DNA from: Flectobacillus longus
GTDB lineage: Bacteria > Bacteroidota > Bacteroidia > Cytophagales > Spirosomataceae
Direction of reading: 5' to 3'
Length of the DNA: 64,000 bases
Assembly: GCF_030056705.1 (NCBI RefSeq)
Contig: NZ_JASHIC010000014.1
Coordinates: 62,001-126,000 of the forward strand
Positions 53,579 through 60,641 of the stretch are shown here, one piece after another; position 1 is the first letter of the stretch; each line of letters opens with the position of its first letter. The translations under genes and the position numbers were made by a program. Under the pieces are notes generated by a model. It ran no database searches. It saw only the letters and a program-made list of their open reading frames with translations, and was not told where the DNA came from.

Positions 53579-53965
53579 ATGTTGACAACAACTGATGTTT
53601 TACAGTCAGAAAACTCAGGTATTTTAAAACCCTATGCCCTGATTGTGGATGATGAAGTAGATACTTGTTTACTCATCAAACTATTTTTACATAAAAAAGG
53701 AATTGAAGCCTACCAAGCTCATTCCTTAAGCGAAGGTCTTTCTAAAATAATAGACCTATCGCCTAAATGGGTATTTCTCGACAATAATTTACCTGACGGG
53801 CATGGTATCGATAAAATACACGATATAAAACGGATTTCTCCTGAAACTCAGATTGTAATGATTACTGCTTTGGGTAAAATTAAGGATATAGCATTTAGTT
53901 TGGGGGTAGACAAGTTTATTGAAAAGCCTCTATCATTTGCCTCTATTGAATGCGCTATTCATTAG
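53579..53965 (+). CDS. Orphan single-domain receiver
   Basis: This 128-residue protein is a receiver domain with ALIVDDEVDTC at the start, phosphoacceptor Asp in WVFLDNNLPDGHG and Lys in DKFIEKPLSF. It has no output domain and no kinase directly beside it. The nearby CHASE3 kinase or the PAS kinases at 35750-38763 could phosphorylate it. It is followed by a strong terminator. Confidence 0.9.
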   Translation: MLTTTDVLQSENSGILKPYALIVDDEVDTCLLIKLFLHKKGIEAYQAHSLSEGLSKIIDLSPKWVFLDNNLPDGHGIDKIHDIKRISPETQIVMITALGKIKDIAFSLGVDKFIEKPLSFASIECAIH

Positions 53966-53983
53966 TGAAGAGATATAAAAAGT

Positions 53984-54017
53984 AAGGAGAGTCTTAATTG
54001 TAAGACTCTCCTTTTTT
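53984..54017 (+). terminator. Terminator of the orphan receiver
   Basis: AAGGAGAGTCTTA (53984-53996) pairs with TAAGACTCTCCTT (54001-54013) around ATTG, followed by T residues. Confidence 0.92.
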
Positions 54018-54296
54018 GTTAAAGTAAGGATTATAAATGCAGGTATCTAGTTGACAAAATTGTGCCATTTAAAACGTTTCTTTTATGTAGCTGACAATAA
54101 GTGGTTTATAATTTTTAATTAAAAATACGCATCACTCATGTGAGAAAATTTCTACAAGATAGGGGCGAGAATTCTACAATTATAATCTTAACAAAAGTCA
54201 ATAACTGTTTATACTAAAACTAATTCCTTTTGACATAAAAGAGTAGTTGTTGAGCTAAAAATATTTGCTATTAAGCCTTGTTAAGAAGTTGAAAGC

Positions 54297-54304
54297 TATA
54301 TTTG
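54297..54304 (+). promoter_or_regulatory. -7 box of candidate RNA copy B
   Basis: TATATTTG is an exact TAnnTTTG match, identical to the box of copy A at 24869. A TTG lies 16 bp upstream (54278-54280), closer than ideal. Confidence 0.5.
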
Positions 54305-54310
54305 CATCAA

Positions 54311-54603
54311 TGTTTCAAAAACTCAAGCTTTGTTCCGCCCTTCTGAAGTAAGAGTATATGTCCAATCTTTTGCCTAACACGTTTAATTTCTTTGCTTTAT
54401 TTGCAGATATATTAACTTTCAAAATATTCATTTTCGATGCTGTTTTTGCATGTAATTTTCCGTGCGTATATAGATAACAATGCTTTTGCATTGATGCCCT
54501 CCTACTTGTGAAACACGTTGAAATCTGAATGGACGGCTTCGCTTAAGTGGAGCCGTTTCCATTAAAAAATCCCTTGAACAAAAAGATGCTCAAGGGATTT
54601 TTT
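54311..54603 (+). ncRNA. Candidate structured RNA, family copy B
   Basis: About 290 nt lie between a consensus -7 box and a terminator. Blocks shared in order with copy A are TCCAATCT (54361), CTTTCAAAATAT (54416), GATGC (54436), ACAATG (in an ACAATG/CATTG hairpin), CCTCCTACTT (54498) and TTGAAA (54518). A hairpin at 54528-54563 (AATGGA-CGGCT with AGCCG-TTTCCATT) follows the TTGAAA block, as the terminator hairpin does in copy A. Segments between the blocks differ in length, as expected in a conserved RNA with variable stems. No ORF of note is inside. Function is unknown. Confidence 0.55.
54567..54603. terminator. Terminator of candidate RNA copy B
   Basis: AAATCCCTTGA (54567-54577) pairs with TCAAGGGATTT (54590-54600), followed by T residues. 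The stem is also flanked by T residues in the other direction, so it may end the Spy-like gene on the minus strand too. Confidence 0.88.
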
Positions 54604-54633
54604 AATACAATGACTAAAATATAACTTATGCTA

Positions 54634-55137
54634 CTATCTGTTTTTGCCAAAATGCTCACGCTTTCCTCCACGGTCACCTTGCTCGCGAGGGTCACCTTCG
54701 CCACCTCTCAATCTTTTCATCAACATTTGATTAAACAGTTGTTCTGTTTTATATAATTCAGAAACTTGACGAACATTTAGTACTTTCAAGAATTTTGTCT
54801 GATATTCTTTTTCTAAATCAACTTCTTTTTGTTTTAGATTAAGAATTTCTTTCAAGTTGGCTGCAATCTTATCATCGCTAGTGGTCAAACTACGAGATTC
54901 GGCAGTAATTTGGCGAACATTCTTACGAATTTCACCTCTTTTGGTATCATAATCATTAAAAATAGGCCAAAAGGTTTTAGCTTGTTCTTCAGTCAAATTT
55001 AGACGATTAGTAATCAGTCCTAGACGAGCGGCTTTTATTTTTTCTCTACCACCACGTTGTTGCGGATCGTCCTGTGCGGTTGCAGTAAAGCTCACAGCGA
55101 AACCTAATAATGCGATTAAAACAAATAACTTTTTCAT
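54634..55137 (-). CDS. Exported Spy/CpxP-like (LTxxQ) protein
   Basis: This 167-residue protein has a signal peptide (KKLFVLIALLGFAVSFTATA) and a helical body with LNLTEEQAKTFWPIFNDY, resembling LTxxQ motif proteins, and a Gly/Arg-rich tail. Such Spy-like proteins in Bacteroidota often sit next to an ECF sigma factor and putative anti-sigma gene, as here. It may act as a periplasmic chaperone or sensor for envelope stress. Confidence 0.8.
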   Translation of the reverse strand: MKKLFVLIALLGFAVSFTATAQDDPQQRGGREKIKAARLGLITNRLNLTEEQAKTFWPIFNDYDTKRGEIRKNVRQITAESRSLTTSDDKIAANLKEILNLKQKEVDLEKEYQTKFLKVLNVRQVSELYKTEQLFNQMLMKRLRGGEGDPREQGDRGGKREHFGKNR

Positions 55138-55194
55138 GTTTTTGGTAAGTTTTAAATAATCTATTTGTTGCTTAGATACAGAAACACCAAAGAC

Positions 55195-55647
55195 CTAAAT
55201 ATCCTCGACCACATCTTGTGTGTCGATGCTTTGAATAATGTCTTGAGAAGATAATTTTAGTTCATCTAATACCTCCGAATCTTCAATATTTGTAGAAGCA
55301 CTAACTTCGGTTTCGTCGATATGCTCGATATAATCAGCCTGATGAATATTTTGATGAACTAAATAGCCTTCAATGTCCTCTGTTTTCACACCAGAGAGAG
55401 ATTCTTCACCAATTGAGTCTTGACGAGGCATTAGCGTAAAATACCCCAATACCGCTACGAGTGTACAAGCAGCTAGGCTTGCCCAAGTGCGTCTTGCCGA
55501 CCATGTCACCAAAGGAACCGTTTGGTTTTTGGCAGAGGTCCGTGCTTGAATTCGCATAGGCAAATCCTCAAAGTACCCATCAGGAACTTGAAAGATGGTT
55601 TCCTTTGGGAGTTTATCAAGATCAAATTTATTGGATGAATATTCCAT
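55195..55647 (-). CDS. Putative anti-sigma factor-like membrane protein
   Basis: This 150-residue protein has a cytoplasmic N-terminal half (KFDLDKLPKETIFQVPDGYFEDL), one membrane segment (WASLAACTLVAVLGYFTLM, about residues 58-76) and an acidic extracytoplasmic tail. The layout matches anti-sigma factors, and the gene lies 177 bp downstream of an ECF sigma gene in the same direction. The classical zinc-binding anti-sigma motif HxxxCxxC is absent. The natural start is ATG at 55647, as the frame to 55722 adds an unrelated stretch. Confidence 0.65.
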   Translation of the reverse strand: MEYSSNKFDLDKLPKETIFQVPDGYFEDLPMRIQARTSAKNQTVPLVTWSARRTWASLAACTLVAVLGYFTLMPRQDSIGEESLSGVKTEDIEGYLVHQNIHQADYIEHIDETEVSASTNIEDSEVLDELKLSSQDIIQSIDTQDVVEDI

Positions 55648-55823
55648 GGCATTAAATTTAGTAAAGGATAAATATCGAGGCCTCAATATTGTTCTTACTA
55701 TTTTGGTTCTTTGACAGGCCAAATTTTGTAAGGTTTAATACAGGATAAAAAATGTTTGAAATTTAGTTATCAGAAATTAAGTGATTTATCGATGCTTCTG
55801 AGTATTAGAAAGGACAAGACTTA

Positions 55824-56369
55824 CTAATTATCATGCTCTTCAAAATATAGCTCAATTTTTTTTACGGCCAAATGATAAGACGCCTTGAGTGCTCCTACAG
55901 AAGTACCTGTAATTTCTGCAATATCATCATATTTCATATCGTCGAAATATTTCATATTGAAAACCAAACGCTGTTTGTCAGGAAGAGTGAGGAGGGCTTT
56001 CTGTAATTTAAGTTGAATTTGCTCACCCGATATCAAATCGGCAGACTCAATCTTATTAGAAAGTTCTTCAGTAATATCGTTGATAGGAAGAAAGAATCGA
56101 CGTTTTTTCTTGGCCAAAAAATTCAAGCATTCGTTGGTAGCAATGCGATAAAGCCAAGTGTAGAGTTGAGATTCACCTTTGAAGTTTTCGAGGCCACGCC
56201 AAGCCTTAATGAAGGTTTCTTGCGTAAGGTCATCGGCATCGTCATGGTCAATAACCATTTTTCGGATATGCCAATATACCTTTTGTTGGTATTTGCGTAC
56301 CAACAAATTGAAAGCATAATTTCGAGAGTCGGGGTGGTTAAATTTTTCGATTAACTCGTGATCGTTCAT
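55824..56369 (-). CDS. ECF-family RNA polymerase sigma factor
   Basis: This 181-residue protein has sigma-70 region 2 (DDADDLTQETFIKAWRGL near residues 45-62) and region 4 (PDKQRLVFNMKYFDDMKYDDIAEI followed by a TGTSVGALKASYHLAVKKIE helix-turn-helix), as in SigW/RpoE-like factors. It is followed by the putative anti-sigma and Spy-like genes, a common envelope-stress arrangement. Its own promoter was not found. Confidence 0.93.
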   Translation of the reverse strand: MNDHELIEKFNHPDSRNYAFNLLVRKYQQKVYWHIRKMVIDHDDADDLTQETFIKAWRGLENFKGESQLYTWLYRIATNECLNFLAKKKRRFFLPINDITEELSNKIESADLISGEQIQLKLQKALLTLPDKQRLVFNMKYFDDMKYDDIAEITGTSVGALKASYHLAVKKIELYFEEHDN

Positions 56370-56434
56370 ATAATTCTCTCAATGTTTAGAAAGTCGATAA
56401 GAAGAAGTCTATCAACTAACGAAAACGTAAACAA

Positions 56435-56497
56435 TTTCTTTCAAAAAGAAACTATCTTCATTGGGTTAACAACCAAGATAGTCTCTTTTTGAAAGAT
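56435..56497 (-). terminator. Large hairpin after the transketolase operon
   Basis: CTTTCAAAAAGAAACTATCTT and AAGATAGTCTCTTTTTGAAAG pair with one mismatch across a 16-nt loop. On the minus strand the hairpin follows the transketolase stop by about 25 bp, with T-rich sequence in its arm. It can also act for the opposite strand. Confidence 0.75.
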
Positions 56498-56521
56498 AAA
56501 AAAGAGAATTATCTCAGAATA

Positions 56522-57481
56522 TTATGCATTTTTGCGTTCGATAGCTTTGAGTGCTTTTTCGACTATGCTAGCAGCATTTAAGCCGTATTTTTCCATCAAT
56601 TGTGCAGGAGTACCAGACTCACCGAATGAATCGTTTACACCTACGTATTCAAGAGGTACATAATGATGTTGTACTAAAACTTGTGCAATAGAATCGCCCA
56701 AGCCACCATTTACCTGATGTTCTTCAGCCGAAACTGCACAACCTGTCTTTTTAACAGAGGCTAAGACAGCTTCAACATCCAAAGGTTTAATTGTGTGAAT
56801 ATTGATAATTTCAGCATTGATACCTTTTTCAGCTAAAATTTCACCTGCTTGGATAGCTTCCCAAACTAAGTGACCTGTAGCAAAGATACTCACATCAGTA
56901 CCTTCATTTACCATCCAAGCCTTACCAATTTCGAATTTTTGGTCAGCAGGAGTAAATACTGGTACTACTGGACGACCAAAACGTAAGTAAACTGGACCTT
57001 CGTATTCGGCAACAGCAATAGTCGCAGCTTTAGTTTGGTTAAAGTCACATGGGTTGATTACAGTCATGCCTGGAAGCATTTTCATCAAACCGATGTCTTC
57101 CAAAATTTGGTGAGTAGCACCATCTTCACCCAATGTCAAACCTGCGTGTGAACAAGCAATTTTAACGTTTTTGTTTGAATAGGCTACTGACTGACGGATT
57201 TGGTCATAAACACGACCAGTACCGAAGTTAGCAAAAGTTGTAGCGAAAGGAATTTTGCCACCGATTGTCAAACCAGCTGCAATACCTACCATGTTAGCCT
57301 CAGCGATACCCGTTTGGAAGAAACGCTCAGGGTTTTCTTTAATAAAAGCATCTAGTTTAAGAGAGCCAATTAAGTCAGCACAAAGTGCTACGACATTTGG
57401 GTTGGTTTGTCCCAACACCTGCATACCAGCTCCGAAACCTGAGCGAGTATCTTTTTTCTCTGTGAATGTGTATTTTTTCAT
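56522..57481 (-). CDS. Transketolase, C-terminal subunit
   Basis: This 319-residue protein is the pyrimidine-binding/C-terminal half of a split transketolase, with the segments VVALCADLIGSLKL, DGATHQILEDIG and EEHQVNGGLGDSIA. It forms a heterodimer with the N-terminal half (59108-59965) and binds thiamine diphosphate between them to carry out the non-oxidative pentose phosphate reactions. The two halves normally sit side by side. Here two unrelated genes lie between them in the same direction (57492-59053). The start codon lies 10 bp after the TOPRIM gene stop. Confidence 0.93.
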   Translation of the reverse strand: MKKYTFTEKKDTRSGFGAGMQVLGQTNPNVVALCADLIGSLKLDAFIKENPERFFQTGIAEANMVGIAAGLTIGGKIPFATTFANFGTGRVYDQIRQSVAYSNKNVKIACSHAGLTLGEDGATHQILEDIGLMKMLPGMTVINPCDFNQTKAATIAVAEYEGPVYLRFGRPVVPVFTPADQKFEIGKAWMVNEGTDVSIFATGHLVWEAIQAGEILAEKGINAEIINIHTIKPLDVEAVLASVKKTGCAVSAEEHQVNGGLGDSIAQVLVQHHYVPLEYVGVNDSFGESGTPAQLMEKYGLNAASIVEKALKAIERKNA

Positions 57482-57491
57482 CTTCCTATTT

Positions 57492-58076
57492 TTACTCGAT
57501 TGCTTTTATCGAGGCACATTGCTTTAGTTTTGTTAAAAAATAATTTGCACTAGGGCAATTGGGATGGTTAGCTGCATTTTCAATGGAGAAACCTGAGTTA
57601 ATCATTTTTTGAGCGAGCCTTTTCTTTTCATTTCTCCCCACAAGTCCTCTGTTAAACTTTTCCAAATATTTATTTCGAATAGTTTCAAAAGGAATGTCTT
57701 CATTTTCAGGATATTCAAATGAATAATCGCCTTGAAAAATCTGATTCATTGCGGAATTATCTGATAGAAACCAAGACTCAATCTGCTTAATAGCTACGAT
57801 AATAATTTGATTTTCAGATTCAGTAATCCTCAATCGAGTTTTAGTAATACATTGGTCTTGGTCAAGGTCTGTTAAAATAAAAATAACTGAGGCACCTTTT
57901 TTAAAAAGATTCTCTCTGTGACTTTTAATATTGTGGGGTAATAAATTGCCATTTCCTTGGACATTGATTACGCCAACAGAATGAAGTCCGAGTTGATTCA
58001 GAAGAGCCTTAAAAATGTTGGATTCTAAAATAAAAAGCTCAGTATAACCTTCACAAATAAAACCAATGTTTACCAT
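57492..58076 (-). CDS. TOPRIM-like protein, DUF4276/RloB/AbiLii-like
   Basis: This 194-residue protein starts with NIGFICEGYTE, where Glu9 fits the first metal-binding acid of a TOPRIM fold. It continues with ILTDLDQDQC (Asp70 and Asp72), the second acidic motif, and IESWFLSD (Glu100, Trp102, Asp106), a segment typical of DUF4276-like families. This pattern suggests a nuclease of the type found next to ABC-like ATPases in anti-phage modules such as RloAB, AbiL and PARIS. Its start overlaps the ATPase gene by seven bases, with GGAGGT eight bases upstream. The pair lies inside the transketolase operon. Confidence 0.78.
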   Translation of the reverse strand: MVNIGFICEGYTELFILESNIFKALLNQLGLHSVGVINVQGNGNLLPHNIKSHRENLFKKGASVIFILTDLDQDQCITKTRLRITESENQIIIVAIKQIESWFLSDNSAMNQIFQGDYSFEYPENEDIPFETIRNKYLEKFNRGLVGRNEKKRLAQKMINSGFSIENAANHPNCPSANYFLTKLKQCASIKAIE

Positions 58077-59053
58077 GGCAACCCACCTCCTAAGGTATTA
58101 GTCAGCCATGCTTCATCCATACTCAAACCATTAAAATCTTCTCCTTTGAACTGCTTTATTTTTGTTTCACCCTTGATTTTATTTACCGTGATTATTTCAT
58201 CAGAACTGAGTTGAGACACCAATGATTGCGAATGAGTGTTGAGCCAAATATAATGACCTTTTTCTTCACAAGCATTTCTGAAAAAATTAACCATCTCTTT
58301 AATCACATCGGGAGTAAGTCCATTTTCAGGTTCTTCGATGCACAAAAACTGAGGTTCATCAGATTGAAAAATGGCTGTTAAAAGAGCCAGAATGTTGTAT
58401 GTACCGTCTGAGATTAAATTTTTAGGAAAAGGTTTTTTGATACCTTTTTCATAAATCAGTAAAGTATCGGTGTTACTTAAATCACTTGTAGCAACTTCTA
58501 CTCTTTCAAAACCTGGAATAAATAAATCAAGCCATTCAGATATTTCGCCCTTTTTAGTTTCATCAAGTAAAATTCGCTTTAGAACTTTTTCGAGATTATT
58601 ACCTGAAAATGAAAGTTTATAACTATCTGAAAAGTTAATTTTTTGTTTTTCTAAGTTCTTTATGAACAAGCGCCTAAATGAATAAAGAAAGTTACCTTTT
58701 GCTTTTCCCTCTTCGTCACTTGAATTTCTAAACAAGTCATTCAGTTCTCCCCAAGGAATTGTTTTCGTATTTGGATAGAATGATGTTGATTCGCTGAAAT
58801 CAAAAAGCTCATGAATAATTTCAATCTGACATTCTTTATCGGATATGTCTCTTTTATTGATTTCATCTTTTCCCCCAAACAAATGAACCTTATCCTCTAT
58901 AGGTAAAGGATTTATAAAAAACTCCAGTGCCTCAAAAATATTACTTTTCCCTGATCCATTTGGGCCAACAAAGACCGTAAATGGATTGGGTTCAATGATT
59001 TCTAAATCTGCAATAGATTTAAAATTTTTGATATGTAATTTTTTGATTTTCAA
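58070..59053 (-). CDS. ABC/AAA-type ATPase, partner of the TOPRIM protein
   Basis: This 327-residue protein has Walker A GPNGSGKS (residues 30-37), an ABC-signature-like SDGTYN, Walker B FLCIEEPENGLTP and the HSQSL switch (NTHSQSLVSQL). It ends with an unusual LGGGLPW tail that is also part of the overlap with the TOPRIM gene. The architecture is that of the SMC/RecF-like ATPases (AAA_21) that work with TOPRIM nucleases in defense modules. The start is 54 bp after the transketolase N-terminal gene. Confidence 0.82.
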   Translation of the reverse strand: MKIKKLHIKNFKSIADLEIIEPNPFTVFVGPNGSGKSNIFEALEFFINPLPIEDKVHLFGGKDEINKRDISDKECQIEIIHELFDFSESTSFYPNTKTIPWGELNDLFRNSSDEEGKAKGNFLYSFRRLFIKNLEKQKINFSDSYKLSFSGNNLEKVLKRILLDETKKGEISEWLDLFIPGFERVEVATSDLSNTDTLLIYEKGIKKPFPKNLISDGTYNILALLTAIFQSDEPQFLCIEEPENGLTPDVIKEMVNFFRNACEEKGHYIWLNTHSQSLVSQLSSDEIITVNKIKGETKIKQFKGEDFNGLSMDEAWLTNTLGGGLPW

Positions 59054-59070
59054 AGTGATAAAAGTTTAAT

Positions 59071-59110
59071 ATTCACTCATTCAGTAAATCACTAATTCAC
59101 TCAATGATTA
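59071..59110. repeat. Five degenerate octamers at the transketolase/ATPase junction
   Basis: ATTCACTC-ATTCAGTA-AATCACTA-ATTCACTC-AATGATTA is contiguous. The last unit overlaps the transketolase stop codon. The period is eight rather than seven, but base content and position are similar to the heptad arrays of this window. Confidence 0.65.
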
Positions 59111-59965
59111 ATAGTCGCCTAAAGTTTCTGGCAATTGAGCCAATGCTGCTGCCAATTGTTCATCGTTTGGTGCAACACCGTGCCATTTGTGAGAACCCAT
59201 CATGAAGTCTACACCTGCACCCATTTCTGTGTACATCAATACCATGATTGGTTGACCATTTCCTGAAAGTTCACGAGCTTGGTTCAAAACTTTCACTACA
59301 TCAGCCATATCATTACCTTGCATAGTGATAACGTTCCAACCAAACGCAGCATACTTAGCGCCCAAATCACGGTTGTTCATTACTTTTTCAGTAGGACCGT
59401 CGATTTGCTGACCGTTCAAGTCAATAAATGCTACTAGGTTGTCAACTTTGTGGTGTGGAGCGTACATCGCTGCTTCCCAAACTTGACCTTCATTTTGCTC
59501 ACCATCACCCATCAAGCAGAATACCAAAGAATTGTCGTTATTCAATTTCTTTGCTTGTGCTGCACCGATAGATACTGATAAACCTTGACCCAATGAACCT
59601 GAAGCAATACGAATACCTTCAAGATGTTCGTGAGTAGTTGGGTGACCTTGTAAACGAGAATTTAATTTACGGAATGTTGCGAGTTCTGCTACTGGAAAAT
59701 ACCCTGAACGAGCCAACACTGAATAAAATACTGGTGAGATGTGACCGTTTGACAAGAAGAATAAGTCTTCGCCAGTACCGTTCATATCAAATACTCTTTT
59801 ACCAGATTCGTCAGATTTAAGCGTCATTTGGTCAAAATAAAGCCCTACAAGCAAATCTGTACAGCCTAATGAACCACCTGGGTGACCAGATTGGCATGCA
59901 TGAACTTGTCTCACAATGTCACGTCTTACTTGTGAAGCAACTTTCTGTAATTCTGAAATTTCCAT
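59108..59965 (-). CDS. Transketolase, N-terminal subunit
   Basis: This 285-residue protein is the thiamine-diphosphate pyrophosphate-binding half, with CQSGHPGGSLGCTDLL, GHISPVFYSVLARSG, ASGSLGQGLSVSIGAA and the metal/TPP motif GDGEQNEGQVWEA followed by FIDLNGQQIDG. It forms the functional enzyme with the C-terminal half at 56522-57481. The distance between the two halves is about 1.6 kb because of the inserted ATPase/TOPRIM pair. Confidence 0.93.
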   Translation of the reverse strand: MEISELQKVASQVRRDIVRQVHACQSGHPGGSLGCTDLLVGLYFDQMTLKSDESGKRVFDMNGTGEDLFFLSNGHISPVFYSVLARSGYFPVAELATFRKLNSRLQGHPTTHEHLEGIRIASGSLGQGLSVSIGAAQAKKLNNDNSLVFCLMGDGEQNEGQVWEAAMYAPHHKVDNLVAFIDLNGQQIDGPTEKVMNNRDLGAKYAAFGWNVITMQGNDMADVVKVLNQARELSGNGQPIMVLMYTEMGAGVDFMMGSHKWHGVAPNDEQLAAALAQLPETLGDY

Positions 59966-60008
59966 TATTGATTAGTTATAAGTTATAATGCTAAATTGAG
60001 ACATACGA

Positions 60009-60461
60009 TTATTCAGAAATCACCTGATTCGTATGGTTTTTGGTATCGACTTTACCAATGATATTTTGAATAATGCCATTTTCGTCGATAATAAAAGTGG
60101 TACGAGCTGTACCCATATAGGTACGACCATACATAGATTTTTCGACCCAAACTCCGTAAGCTTCCACAACACTGTGATCTTCATCCGAAATAAGGGTAAA
60201 TCCTAAACCGTATTTTTCGATAAACTTTTTATGAGATTTTGGACTGTCTACGCTTACACCTAACACAACATATCCTTTAGCTTTAAGTGCATCCAAATTG
60301 TCATTTAGGTTACAAGCCTGTGCAGTACATCCAGGGGTGCTATCTTTAGGATAAAAATAAAGGACAACTTTTTGACCTTTATAATCCGAAAGTTTTACTA
60401 AATCCCCATTTTGGTCTTTTTGTTCAAAATCTGGAGCTACTGAGCCTACTGTTAGTGACAT
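60009..60461 (-). CDS. bcp: Thioredoxin-dependent thiol peroxidase (Bcp/PrxQ)
   Basis: This 150-residue peroxiredoxin has the PrxQ motif STPGCTAQAC, with peroxidatic Cys45 and probable resolving Cys50, and the start VGSVAPDFEQKDQNG. It reduces hydrogen and organic peroxides using thioredoxin. It lies 43 bp upstream of the transketolase N-terminal gene on the same strand, which could give shared transcription. Confidence 0.95.
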   Translation of the reverse strand: MSLTVGSVAPDFEQKDQNGDLVKLSDYKGQKVVLYFYPKDSTPGCTAQACNLNDNLDALKAKGYVVLGVSVDSPKSHKKFIEKYGLGFTLISDEDHSVVEAYGVWVEKSMYGRTYMGTARTTFIIDENGIIQNIIGKVDTKNHTNQVISE

Positions 60462-60641
60462 ATCTTCATGGTTTTATTCTAGTACAAATATCGGGAAATA
60501 TTAGGACATAATCCGAGAAAAAAATCCCGCTACTAGTAGGTTTTTGATTTTTAGAGGTTTAAGTGTATGGTGTCAAAAAGACACGATTTGAATATTCCAC
60601 AAATATATGAGAAAAATTTTATTTAGAACAGTGTAGAACAC

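Larger units (their letters stand above)
54018..54633. other. 616-bp gap holding a second candidate RNA
   Basis: No protein gene is present. The first 280 bp are AT-rich with nothing firm. The candidate RNA copy B, with its own -7 box and terminator, fills the rest (54297-54603). Confidence 0.6.

Noticed and set aside
57492-59053. Assigning the pair firmly to PARIS, AbiL or RloAB
   Set aside because: Motifs fit a TOPRIM plus ATPase layout, but subfamily cannot be decided by eye. Only the general layout is claimed.
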